64,000 nt of DNA from OLB11 sp041392835 (lineage in GTDB: Bacteria; Bacteroidota; Bacteroidia; Chitinophagales; Chitinophagaceae): the NCBI GenBank assembly GCA_041392835.1, contig JAWKLF010000001.1, forward strand, positions 744,001 through 808,000, in the 5' to 3' direction. The notes under the pieces were generated by a model. The model saw nothing but the letters and a program-made list of their open reading frames with translations. It was not told the origin of the DNA and did no database searches. This document shows positions 51,423 to 59,058 of this stretch, one piece after another. A program made the position numbers and the translations under genes. How positions within the stretch are numbered: position 1 is the stretch's first letter; every line of letters starts with the position of its first letter.

Positions 51423-53207
51423 CTAATTCTTAGAAATTTTTCGTGTTATCATTTTGCCTTCTTTGTCAGCTACTGTTAAGACATAAATTCCACTTGGAAT
51501 TGCATCCACATTCACACTTATTTTGGACGAAACTTCTTGATGCTGAAAAACTTTTTTACCCGAAAAATCCAAAAGTGTAATGGTGTAGTCAGAAGCTTTT
51601 TCCATTTCTATTATCACAACGTTGTTGCTCGGATTTGGATAAACTTGTACAAAAAAATCATCTACATCTTTAACGCTTTCTGGAATATTGAATACAAATT
51701 CATTTGCTCCAATATCAATTTTTGGTCCTGAAATTCTTGCAGTACCATAAAAATCAGTTGCGCTGGTTGTGATATTTTGAATATCACCTGCATTGATACA
51801 AGTACTGGATGAAGTCAAATGAAAATCCTTTAGCAAGGCATTGTCCGAAGGACCACAAATAGTTGTCGGATTTAACAAAGCTGGAGTGGAACCAATTACA
51901 TTATGAATCGTATCACCAATACGATTGATTAATGATGCATCAACCATGTTATAGAATGGATATTCCATCCAATTGTAGTCAAAAGAATATTTATTGCCAA
52001 TGGCAATTCTTACATCTTTCTTGAGTCCATAATTGGTAGATTCATTGCCATAAAAAATATTGTTTTGCATGTATATCTGATTGTCATTTCCAAAGGCATT
52101 GATGGCTGCGCCATCCATAGTCGTTTTATTTTTGATAAAATGATTATTACTAATCCAAACCTTGCAGCTAAAAATGTAAACTCCTGCGCCAAAATAATCG
52201 GCAAAATTATTGGCAATAATATTATCACGAATGATGTATTCGGTGCTATCCCAAGGTGCATTGTTGTTGTGCGAAACATGGATAGCAGCTCCACCATCGG
52301 TTGCTCCACAAGATGCATCTAACATTTGATTGTTACAAATTAGATTTTTTTCAATAGTAGTTTTTCCCATTGTGCATGCAATAGCTGCCATTCTCAAATT
52401 ACTATTATGATGCAATTTATTATTTCGAATAATGTTGTGTCCGCCATCTACACGCAGTGTTCCGAAATTAACTGCAGTGCAAGTGTTACTGTCCAATTCA
52501 TTGTTTTCAAAAATCATTTCGCTCCACAACGTAAAAACTGCGCCTGCACCAGTATTGTGATGAAAACGATTATCATGAATTTTTAAAAATCCACCTACGT
52601 AAGTATCCATTTTGAAAACGCCTACACGTGTGTCATTGTCATGAATATTGCAATGGTCAAGTTCAAAGGTTTTGTTTTGATTCAAAGAGCCAACAATGAT
52701 ATTGCCAACGCTTTGATTTGCACTGCTTTGATTATGATAAAATTCGCAATAAGAAATTCTAAAGCCACGATAATAACTAAAGATAGCTGCATTGTCGTTT
52801 TGAGGAGCATTCACTCCATGCTTTACATCTTTGATAACACAGTATCTTAACTCTGAACTATCGGTTCCAAATAATTGGTCAAAATAAATTCCTCGCCAAC
52901 CTCCAACTGGTGAAATATCATTATGCCAACCCGTAGTGTCATTTATTTTGAATGTAATTCGCTGACTTGAAGTTCCTATCGCACGCAAATTTCCACTTAC
53001 TTTGATTTGATAAAATCCTTGCAAAATAACCTCAACACCGGGTTCTATTTTCAAATAATTTGAAATCGTGATATTTCCATTGATTAAATAAGGCGAGCCG
53101 GCTTGAGTCCATGTTGCAGTACTAATACTTCCAGCTGGAATTGATGTTTGTGCATTTACACCACAATGCAAAGCAAGTAAAATGATAATTGTCAATAGTT
53201 TCTTCAT
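51423..53207 (-). CDS. Secreted right-handed beta-helix protein with T9SS domain
   Basis: A 594-residue protein with a signal peptide (ending LHCGVNAQ). From ~60 to ~420 it has many beta-helix coils rich in His/Asn (FENNELDSNTCTAVNFG, IRNNKLHHNSNLRMAAIAC, IRDNIIANNFADYFGAGVYI). The end is a type A T9SS sorting domain (FVQVYPNPSNNVVIIEME, then IPSGIYVLTVADKEG). The helix part resembles polysaccharide lyases and adhesins, but I see no clear catalytic site. It lies alone on the minus strand between two 93-bp direct repeats, in an accessory region. Confidence 0.88.
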   Translation of the reverse strand: MKKLLTIIILLALHCGVNAQTSIPAGSISTATWTQAGSPYLINGNITISNYLKIEPGVEVILQGFYQIKVSGNLRAIGTSSQRITFKINDTTGWHNDISPVGGWRGIYFDQLFGTDSSELRYCVIKDVKHGVNAPQNDNAAIFSYYRGFRISYCEFYHNQSSANQSVGNIIVGSLNQNKTFELDHCNIHDNDTRVGVFKMDTYVGGFLKIHDNRFHHNTGAGAVFTLWSEMIFENNELDSNTCTAVNFGTLRVDGGHNIIRNNKLHHNSNLRMAAIACTMGKTTIEKNLICNNQMLDASCGATDGGAAIHVSHNNNAPWDSTEYIIRDNIIANNFADYFGAGVYIFSCKVWISNNHFIKNKTTMDGAAINAFGNDNQIYMQNNIFYGNESTNYGLKKDVRIAIGNKYSFDYNWMEYPFYNMVDASLINRIGDTIHNVIGSTPALLNPTTICGPSDNALLKDFHLTSSSTCINAGDIQNITTSATDFYGTARISGPKIDIGANEFVFNIPESVKDVDDFFVQVYPNPSNNVVIIEMEKASDYTITLLDFSGKKVFQHQEVSSKISVNVDAIPSGIYVLTVADKEGKMITRKISKN

Positions 53208-53381
53208 ACTACAAAAGACGTTAAAGAAATCATCATGGTTAGCAATTCTCAGAATGGCATTTATTTACTCTCTGTGGTATCATGTATGGAATACCGAAGT
53301 GGCATCTGTAAAATAATTAGACTCAATAGCTATCCAATCGGCACTTACTCCCGCAAACTGCGGAATAAGATTTTGTCAGCA

Positions 53382-53403
53382 ACACAAATCACTTTGGTAT
53401 AAT
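53382..53403 (+). repeat. Dispersed 22-nt repeat, copy 2
   Basis: The partner of the copy at 16188-16209, 37 kb away; one mismatch in 22 (T instead of A after ATCAC). The flanking bases upstream are also partly alike (TTTTG plus TC). Here it lies 11 nt before the 93-bp repeat. Confidence 0.6.
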
Positions 53404-53414
53404 ACAATTTAGAA

Positions 53415-53507
53415 ATATTAATTTTGATGTAAAATGAAAAGTGAATGTTTTCAAATTATCAATCAGGAATCGAAGCGCAGTGTCCCGAAAGGGAGACACG
53501 GCGGGGA
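53415..53507 (+). repeat. 93-bp direct repeat with hairpin, copy B
   Basis: This copy matches 51299-51391 with two mismatches and no gap. The hairpin at 53480-53499 has a GAAAG loop where copy A has a G-C pair closing an AGA loop. Together the two copies bracket the beta-helix gene, 2116 nt apart. Confidence 0.85.
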
Positions 53508-53540
53508 TAATCAATTATCCAATTTTTTGCATTAAATTTG
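53505..53540 (+). promoter_or_regulatory. Candidate autoregulated promoter of the antitoxin gene
   Basis: GGATAAT-CA-ATTATCC (53505-53520) is a perfect inverted repeat. TAAATTTG (53533-53540) matches the TAnnTTTG -7 element, 4 nt before the ATG at 53545. The inverted repeat occupies the expected -33 region, where an antitoxin dimer could repress. Confidence 0.5.
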
Positions 53541-53544
53541 AAAC

Positions 53545-53748
53545 ATGAATACAATGCGGATTGATATATTGAACCCAAAGGCAGCAAAACTTTTGAAAGA
53601 CATAGCAGACTTGAAACTCATTGCTATTCAAGACACCTCAAAAAATGGTTTTGCAATTGTTTTGAAAAAGTTACGTTCAAAAGCAAAATCTACACCAACG
53701 CTTGACGAAATAACTAAAGAAGTAGAGTTAGTAAGAAGGAAACGTTAA
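53545..53748 (+). CDS. Antitoxin-like protein of a PIN-toxin pair
   Basis: A 67-residue protein, MRIDILNPKAAKLLKDIADL after the second Met (start at 53545 or 53554). It has the short beta strand then helix pattern of antitoxins in front of PIN toxins, and a C-terminal Arg/Lys-rich part (ITKEVELVRRKR). The PIN gene follows directly. It should bind its own operator and neutralise the toxin. A perfect inverted repeat at 53505-53520 supports autoregulation. The family is not certain, since such antitoxins diverge quickly. Confidence 0.7.
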   Translation: MNTMRIDILNPKAAKLLKDIADLKLIAIQDTSKNGFAIVLKKLRSKAKSTPTLDEITKEVELVRRKR

Positions 53749-53761
53749 GCGAAATAAGGTT

Positions 53762-54160
53762 AGCAGAATTATTATTGACACTAACCTTTGGATTAGCTTC
53801 CTTATCACCAAAGACTTTACCAAACTTGACGAAATTATTTTCTCACGACAAAGTATATTGGTTTTCAGCCAAGAATTACTTGACGAATTTATAGAGGTTG
53901 CAAAACGACCAAAATTAAGACGTTTCTTCTCATCTTCTGACCTTGAGGAAATACTTGCAACCATTGACGAATATGCTGACTTTGTAATGGTTCAAACAAA
54001 AATTGAAGTTTGCAGAGACCCCAAAGACAACTTTTTACTTTCATTATCGGTAGACGGAAATGCAGACTTTTTATTAACAAGTGATAAAGATTTGTTAGAC
54101 CTTACAGAATTTAGAGAAACAACAATCATGACAATTTCGGAATTCCTGCAAGAAAAATAG
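53762..54160 (+). CDS. PIN-domain toxin, start codon unresolved
   Basis: The frame reads RIIIDTNLWISFLITKDFTK, SQELLDEFIEVAKRP, CRDPKDNFLLSLSVDG and ADFLLTSDKDLL, the PIN-domain order with the acidic site residues (Asp in DTN, Glu in ELLDE, Asp in RDPKD). It fits the family of putative toxin components with PIN folds (TIGR00305-like), RNases kept in check by the antitoxin upstream. The first ATG/GTG/TTG in frame is the TTG at 53858, past the DTN motif, so it cannot be the true start. Upstream (from stop codon 53732) only ATT, GTT and AGC codons are available near 53735-53768. Either a non-standard start (ATT 53768) is used or the start was lost. About 130 residues in full. Confidence 0.7.
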   Translation, partial: SRIIIDTNLWISFLITKDFTKLDEIIFSRQSILVFSQELLDEFIEVAKRPKLRRFFSSSDLEEILATIDEYADFVMVQTKIEVCRDPKDNFLLSLSVDGNADFLLTSDKDLLDLTEFRETTIMTISEFLQEK

Positions 54161-54404
54161 CACGAACACACAACTGGGGTTATTATGTAAAACTATTTTC
54201 TAATCCAACTGTTCGAGATGTTCCCACTAAAACTGTCGACATTGGTAGTGTTTAAAAAAGTGTGTAAAATTGATTTTTGGGTTAGATGTTTTATAATCAA
54301 TTTGCATATCTTCCAATACTTCGGAAATATTAAACAATTTATGTTTGGTTTTGTAAGCCCCATTGCATAATCAGGAAAAAGCCATTCTATCGCTTTAATT
54401 GGCT

Positions 54405-55772
54405 TTAATGCATTATACTTATTTTTTCTGTTTTGCTATACGAGCCATCGTTGATTTTAAGTATATAGGTGCCATTGTATAGTGTACGAATATCCAAATA
54501 TGAAATAGTAGAACCTTGGAATATAAATGTACTCAATAATAGTTTGCCTTCAATAGAGTATAAAGCAAGAGGTATATTTTTCTTTGCTAATCCATCTATT
54601 TGTACAGCCAAAAAATCTGCGCTGGGATTAGGGAATGCAAATATTTGTATTCCATTTGTACCTATATCGTCCAAACCATCTGGTGTATATTGAGTTGTAG
54701 GCTCTGTTATACTTGTTACTTTTTGGGCATTTACAATGCCATAAAATGTAGGCCCTACTATGTATGGATAGGCCGAATTCCAATTGCTATCTACAGTGGC
54801 AAAGTAGCAGTAGATGCCATTAGGATATTCAGGTGTTTTACAAAAACGCCCATTGTGTATATCCAGATAGTCTTCTTGGCCTGGATGATTGATAAATTCA
54901 TAATCTTCTCTAAAATAGCCCAAGGGGTAGCTAGTGCTCACATTGGGCCCAGTAGATACTATATTGCCATTGGCATGTTGTGTACGAGTAGTTATAGACC
55001 TTAGTTGATAGCCCGATTTCATACGGGCAATACCGCCGCTACCATCAGCATTTTTATATGCATAGGCGCCATATATCGGAAAGCCATCGTATGCATATCC
55101 AATAAGGGGAGAATGCGTAGTGCTATTAATAGCATAGAGACCATCTGCATCGTATAGATTGCAAATAGTAGAAACTGTATTTATATCTAATTTAAAAGCA
55201 CTTGGATTTTGATGATGATGATAATTGCCCTGTGCAGGATGCCCTTTCGAACAATCAAAACCCATTTTTTCCGCTGGCACAGCATCTCTATTCCAATCTT
55301 GCGTAGCCCCCATACCTCCAGGGCAAGGCGGATTGCCCGGTCCACCACACAAAGCATTGGTAGTTGGATTCCAAGCTACACCATCTCTATAATCAAACAA
55401 GGCTACGCCATTTATAAATACACCAATATTGCCAGGAGTAGTATTGGTGGCTGTTCCAGTATTGGCAGTAGGGTTTAAACTGATTTTAAAAATGGCATTT
55501 TGATCGCTTGCAACTGAAGGATTGCCATCTAAAAAAGGGCCAGTTGGATAGGCGGGTATGCCATGTGTAGTTACATATACCCAGTTGTTTGAGTATTGAA
55601 TGTTTTGACAATTGACCAAAATATTATTTGATATAGCTGTGGAATTGCCTGCCATATAATATGTACCCATTTGGCTATTGTTTTGCAACCAAGAGGTAAT
55701 AGCAGGGTTTAGTTGTGCATGAGCAAAAAACGAACAAGTAATAACAAGAATGAATAAAAATGATTTAAGCAT
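54405..55772 (-). CDS. YHYH-domain secreted protein with T9SS sorting domain
   Basis: A 455-residue protein with a signal peptide (ending FFAHAQ). It has the YHYH-family motif KGHPAQGNYHHHQNPSAF around residue 185, flanked by the family patterns GVALFDYRDGVAWN and GYAYDGFPIYGAYAY. A T9SS type A domain ends it (IFAFPNPSADFLAVQIDG to KTEKISIMH). YHYH proteins are suspected metal binders because of the clustered His residues. It lies 57 nt after the di-heme peroxidase gene on the same strand, so it is likely the last member of the ECF-sigma/MbnP unit. Confidence 0.9.
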   Translation of the reverse strand: MLKSFLFILVITCSFFAHAQLNPAITSWLQNNSQMGTYYMAGNSTAISNNILVNCQNIQYSNNWVYVTTHGIPAYPTGPFLDGNPSVASDQNAIFKISLNPTANTGTATNTTPGNIGVFINGVALFDYRDGVAWNPTTNALCGGPGNPPCPGGMGATQDWNRDAVPAEKMGFDCSKGHPAQGNYHHHQNPSAFKLDINTVSTICNLYDADGLYAINSTTHSPLIGYAYDGFPIYGAYAYKNADGSGGIARMKSGYQLRSITTRTQHANGNIVSTGPNVSTSYPLGYFREDYEFINHPGQEDYLDIHNGRFCKTPEYPNGIYCYFATVDSNWNSAYPYIVGPTFYGIVNAQKVTSITEPTTQYTPDGLDDIGTNGIQIFAFPNPSADFLAVQIDGLAKKNIPLALYSIEGKLLLSTFIFQGSTISYLDIRTLYNGTYILKINDGSYSKTEKISIMH

Positions 55773-55829
55773 AGTACAGTTTTTTATATTAGACGATAAG
55801 GTTTAGATTTTCCTTTGAAATATTTTGTT

Positions 55830-56840
55830 TTAATTTTTGGGGTATGCATATTTTTTGTTGAATACAAAAGAAGGGTCATTGAGTGTTAATAGAAAGGCTA
55901 TTAAATCTATCTGTTCGTGGTCATTGAGTGTTATAGGTTCTATTAGCAAATTAGATAAAGTAGGGCTTGCTATTTTTTCATTGATATAGTGTTTGATTAC
56001 CGCTTGCAAATTGGCAAATCGTCCGTCGTGCATATAGGGGTAAGTATATTCTAAATTGCGTAAGCTAGGTACTTTAAAACAAAGACTATCCGAAGATTTT
56101 TTTGTCACAAGATATCGGCCACTATCGTTTAAAAAAGTGTCCACTGGCAAACCATTATTCTGAAAACTAAAATTGGTAAACAAAGGCTCTGTATGGCAGC
56201 TATTGCAATGCAATAAAAACAATTCATGCCCACGTTGTTCTTGTTCTGTATATAATGCTTGATGTAGTTGCACGCTATCATATTTTGCATTGGTGCTCAC
56301 AAGGCTTAGCATAAACTGCGACAATGATTTTAGCACATACTCGCCGCTAATCAAACGATTGTGATAAGCCTCATAACAAAGCTCTTGATAAGTAGAATCC
56401 TTATTTAATTTTTCTATAAGATGAGTAAAGTTTTCGCCCATTTCCTTGGGATGTGTAATCGGAAACAAAGACTGCATATCCAAATGATTAATAGCACCAT
56501 CCCACATAAATAGGGGTTGCCAGGCCAAGTTAAAAAGGGCTGGCGCATTTCGTGTGCCTATGCTATCATCTATACCATGACTAAGGGCATGGTCTGTGTG
56601 CGCAAAAGCATTATACGGAGAATGGCAGTTGGCACAAGAAATACTTCCATTTCGAGATAACCTAGGGTCATAAAATAATTTTCGTCCTAATGCAATTTTT
56701 GATTCGCTTAATGGATTTTTTTTAAAATCATAATACGGTTTTGGAAAATAGGAAGGAGTCTGAAATGAGCTATCTTGTTTGGGTATAAAATACACAAAAG
56801 CAAAGCTTAGCAGCGAAAATAAAAAATAGACTTTGTTCAT
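55830..56840 (-). CDS. Di-heme cytochrome c peroxidase / MbnH-MauG-like protein
   Basis: A 336-residue periplasmic di-heme protein. A signal segment (FLFSLLSFAFVYFI) is followed by IALGRKLFYDPRLSRNGSIS, the first heme site CANCH (C69-x2-C72-H73) and the second CNSCH (C212-x2-C215-H216). LRNLEYTYPYMHDGRFANL and LTLNDPSF close it. The family includes bacterial peroxidases, MauG and MbnH. Its gene overlaps the MbnP gene by 4 nt, and MbnH is the known partner that oxidises a Trp of MbnP to kynurenine for copper binding. An MbnH-like role is therefore inferred, with peroxidase as the alternative. Confidence 0.9.
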   Translation of the reverse strand: MNKVYFLFSLLSFAFVYFIPKQDSSFQTPSYFPKPYYDFKKNPLSESKIALGRKLFYDPRLSRNGSISCANCHSPYNAFAHTDHALSHGIDDSIGTRNAPALFNLAWQPLFMWDGAINHLDMQSLFPITHPKEMGENFTHLIEKLNKDSTYQELCYEAYHNRLISGEYVLKSLSQFMLSLVSTNAKYDSVQLHQALYTEQEQRGHELFLLHCNSCHTEPLFTNFSFQNNGLPVDTFLNDSGRYLVTKKSSDSLCFKVPSLRNLEYTYPYMHDGRFANLQAVIKHYINEKIASPTLSNLLIEPITLNDHEQIDLIAFLLTLNDPSFVFNKKYAYPKN

Positions 56841-57526
56841 TTATATTTTAGGCTAAAGCAGTTCTGTAATAGTTGTGATAAAAAAACTGATGTGGCACTA
56901 GGCGACATTACATGATGTGTTTTTTGAAAATCAATTTGTTTTACCCAAGCATTTAAAGCAAAATTGATATAAAATGGTTCATGAGGTTTTTCTACTATAA
57001 GATGTATAGTTTGAAGACTATTATAAGGGCTTTGATATCCGCCCAAATGAAATTCAAATACATGCGTAGGGCTTGCTGCTTGTGGACAAGAGCCTTCCAA
57101 TTTTAGGTTGATATAGCCATTTTGCCAAGTCCAGTACATACCATGGATAGGATCTAAATCGCCACCCAAAGCTCCAGAGGAATTAGTTGTGCTATCTATG
57201 CCTATATCAAATTGGATTTCATCGAAGCTGAGCTTAAATAGGTTGGGTATAGATATAAAGAAACTTTTTTCGTCAGATAGGTCCAGTAAATGATAGCTAT
57301 TTGATTCACTAAAAACTACAGCTCCCTTTTGTTTGCATTGAATATTTGAAATATAAAATCGTAGTTTGCTAAATACTATAGTAGACGTATCGAAATAGGC
57401 GTAGACATGATTGAGTGTTAGTTTTTTATCTTCATAGCTTGCTCTGTATTGTATGCCTAAGCTATGTTGGGCCTTAATATTTTCGGTATAAATAAGGAGC
57501 ACAATAAATGGTAAAAGGTATTTCAT
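56837..57526 (-). CDS. MbnP-family copper-binding-type protein
   Basis: A 229-residue secreted protein with a signal peptide (ending ENIKAQ). The MbnP-type core has LTLNHVYAYFDTSTIVFSKL, FDIGIDSTTNSSGALGGDLD, PIHGMYWTWQNGYINLKLEG (with W132 and W134) and a following His-rich strand SPTHVFEFHLGGY. In methanotrophs MbnP is modified at a Trp by the di-heme enzyme MbnH and then binds copper. The genes on both sides overlap it by 4 nt (di-heme protein downstream, CpxP-like protein upstream). No methanobactin peptide gene is visible. Which Trp would be modified cannot be judged here. Confidence 0.87.
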   Translation of the reverse strand: MKYLLPFIVLLIYTENIKAQHSLGIQYRASYEDKKLTLNHVYAYFDTSTIVFSKLRFYISNIQCKQKGAVVFSESNSYHLLDLSDEKSFFISIPNLFKLSFDEIQFDIGIDSTTNSSGALGGDLDPIHGMYWTWQNGYINLKLEGSCPQAASPTHVFEFHLGGYQSPYNSLQTIHLIVEKPHEPFYINFALNAWVKQIDFQKTHHVMSPSATSVFLSQLLQNCFSLKYK

Positions 57527-57966
57527 CGAGGTTTTCTATGCGGTGCAAAAAGTTTGGCTATCTCCTCCGTAAATGCATTAAAATCGGATAGTTGATTAGG
57601 TTTGCAAAGACTTTTTATGGCTAAAAAATGTTGGTAATGTATGTGTTCTATAGCTTCATGTATATTATTTATGTTTTGTAGTAGTGCTTCTTTAGTTAGG
57701 GTATCATTATTTTGTAATGTTTTATATAAGGCATTTTTAAAAAATCGTAAGCTGTCCTCTTGCACTCGTATATCCTTTTGATGTTGTAAAACAAGTGTAT
57801 GATATTCTTTTTGTTGTATCTTATCAAATTGCAATTTTTTTATAATAATAGTCTCAGGGCTTTTATGGGGTGGTGCTACATGACTACGCATCAAAAAAAA
57901 GCCTACTAAAAAAAGATTGATTAGAAGTAAGATGATAATATAATAATATAAACGCTTATTGTTCAT
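57523..57966 (-). CDS. CpxP/Spy-like periplasmic metal-sensor protein
   Basis: A 147-residue protein with one N-terminal transmembrane segment (YYIIILLLINLFLVGFFLM) and a helical periplasmic domain. The pattern LQFDKIQQKEYHTLVLQHQK and IHEAIEHIHYQHFLAIKSL resembles the LTxxQ-type helices of CpxP/Spy and heavy-metal resistance (CnrX-like) proteins, with several His residues (HYQHF) as possible metal ligands. It could sense metal and act on the anti-sigma protein, as CnrX does. It overlaps the anti-sigma-like gene by 11 nt and the MbnP gene by 4 nt. Assignment to the family is from motif style only. Confidence 0.75.
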   Translation of the reverse strand: MNNKRLYYYIIILLLINLFLVGFFLMRSHVAPPHKSPETIIIKKLQFDKIQQKEYHTLVLQHQKDIRVQEDSLRFFKNALYKTLQNNDTLTKEALLQNINNIHEAIEHIHYQHFLAIKSLCKPNQLSDFNAFTEEIAKLFAPHRKPR

Positions 57967-58258
57967 AATAAAGTTGATAAGTATGGTTTAGAGACAAGGC
58001 TGAAGCGTATGATTCGGTGGCTTTATTTTTTTTATAGATAAATAAAAAACTTTCACATAATATAGCAATAGAAAGTATTACAAGTGTCATTTTTAAATAG
58101 GGTTGCACTTGTTTTTCTTTTTTATGCGCCAATAATTTTGTTTGCATTTTATCAAATACATCATCAGACAACGATACCGGTTGTATTGATTCCAAAATAG
58201 TAAAGTGTTCGTCCATTATATCTTTAGACGAAAAATTGGGCTCTATCCTTTGATTCAT
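57956..58258 (-). CDS. Small membrane protein, candidate anti-sigma factor
   Basis: A 100-residue protein with a cytoplasmic N-terminal half (SSKDIMDEHFTILESIQP, LSDDVFDKMQTKLLAHKKEK). One transmembrane helix follows (MTLVILSIAILCESFLFIYK, ~57-76) and then a short periplasmic tail. Its ATG overlaps the stop of the ECF sigma gene by 4 nt, the usual layout of an anti-sigma factor. I see no zinc-finger motif, so it would be a non-ZAS anti-sigma protein. The link is inferred from position and topology. Confidence 0.7.
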   Translation of the reverse strand: MNQRIEPNFSSKDIMDEHFTILESIQPVSLSDDVFDKMQTKLLAHKKEKQVQPYLKMTLVILSIAILCESFLFIYKKNKATESYASALSLNHTYQLYYEQ

Positions 58259-58761
58259 GTTAGTATTGTTTTTAGTTTTTCTTTAGCTCTTTGATACAAA
58301 GACTCTACAGCCTTTTCACTCATATTCATTATCAATGCAGTTTCGGATTGCGTTTTTTGTTCTATTTTGAGCAAAATAATACATGTTTTTTGTTTTTCAT
58401 TTAATTGATTTATAGCTGCAAAAAGCAGTTTCAATTCTTCTTTTTTATCAAGCGATATGCCCGGATGTTGTAGCTCGCTGGGTATATTGTCTATAGCAAT
58501 GGCGTTTGGTGCAAAAAACGATAGCAATGGAATTCTTTTTTTTGCATTTTTGGCTTTTATAAAATCGAGCGATTTGTTGATACAAATTCTATAAATCCAG
58601 GTTTTTATATCGGATTGATGTTTAAAAGTATCTATTTTATTGAAAACACTTAAAAACACATCTTGAGTTATTTCTTCTGCATCTTGAATATTTTGAACAT
58701 AATGGAGTGCCAAGTTGTAAACCATATTTTTATACGTACTATATAATGCTTCAAATTGCAT
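58255..58761 (-). CDS. RNA polymerase sigma factor, ECF (sigma-70) family
   Basis: A 168-residue ECF sigma factor. Region 2 has MVYNLALHYVQNIQDAEEI, TQDVFLSVFNKIDTF and DIKTWIYRICINKSLDFIK. Region 4 has INQLNEKQKTCIILLKIEQK and MNMSEKAVESLYQRAKEKL, a helix-turn-helix for -35 recognition. It leads the minus-strand unit with an anti-sigma-like protein (4-nt overlap), CpxP-like, MbnP and di-heme genes and, after 57 nt, the YHYH gene. It probably transcribes this unit and responds to periplasmic metal or redox stress. Confidence 0.95.
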   Translation of the reverse strand: MQFEALYSTYKNMVYNLALHYVQNIQDAEEITQDVFLSVFNKIDTFKHQSDIKTWIYRICINKSLDFIKAKNAKKRIPLLSFFAPNAIAIDNIPSELQHPGISLDKKEELKLLFAAINQLNEKQKTCIILLKIEQKTQSETALIMNMSEKAVESLYQRAKEKLKTILT

Positions 58762-59058
58762 AGAATGTTTATAAAAGTATGGTTTACTTTAAATAAATAA
58801 TTTGAAAATGTAAGAATAGTTTGCGACTTCTATTTGAAACTACAGTCTATTGTGTATGTAAAAAGAGATTTCAGTTTGGTAAAATTAATGTTAATAATAG
58901 ATTTTTAAAATTTAATTATTATATATATTAATTTAATATATTTATAACAGACAGATAATATTCTATACTTTAAATATGAAATAAAAATTAATATTATTTG
59001 CTTTACTTTTTTAAATCTTGGTATTATTCTTGCAAGATAAAATAAAAATTATTGTAAT
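58762..59058. other. AT-rich divergent intergenic region
   Basis: About 300 nt between the ECF sigma gene (minus) and the giant SdrD-type gene (plus). It is made mostly of A and T, with no gene and no clear repeat. The right end holds the candidate promoter at 58997-59032. The left end must hold the promoter of the sigma-factor unit, but I could not locate it. Confidence 0.55.
58997..59032 (+). promoter_or_regulatory. Candidate promoter of the SdrD-type gene
   Basis: TTTG at 58997-59000 and TATTCTTG at 59025-59032 (one mismatch to TAnnTTTG), 24 nt apart, 26 nt before the start codon. Confidence 0.4.

Larger units (their letters stand above)
53208..53544. other. Intergenic region with repeats and the toxin-antitoxin promoter
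   Basis: About 340 nt without a gene. It holds the second copies of the dispersed 22-nt repeat (53382-53403) and of the 93-bp repeat (53415-53507). An inverted repeat and a -7 element for the antitoxin gene follow at 53505-53540. The part from 53208 to 53370 is the upstream region of the beta-helix gene, and I see nothing specific in it. Confidence 0.6.

Noticed and set aside
51299..53507. CRISPR array
   Set aside because: Only two copies of the 93-bp repeat exist, 2.1 kb apart, with a gene between them; there is no regular spacer pattern anywhere in the window.
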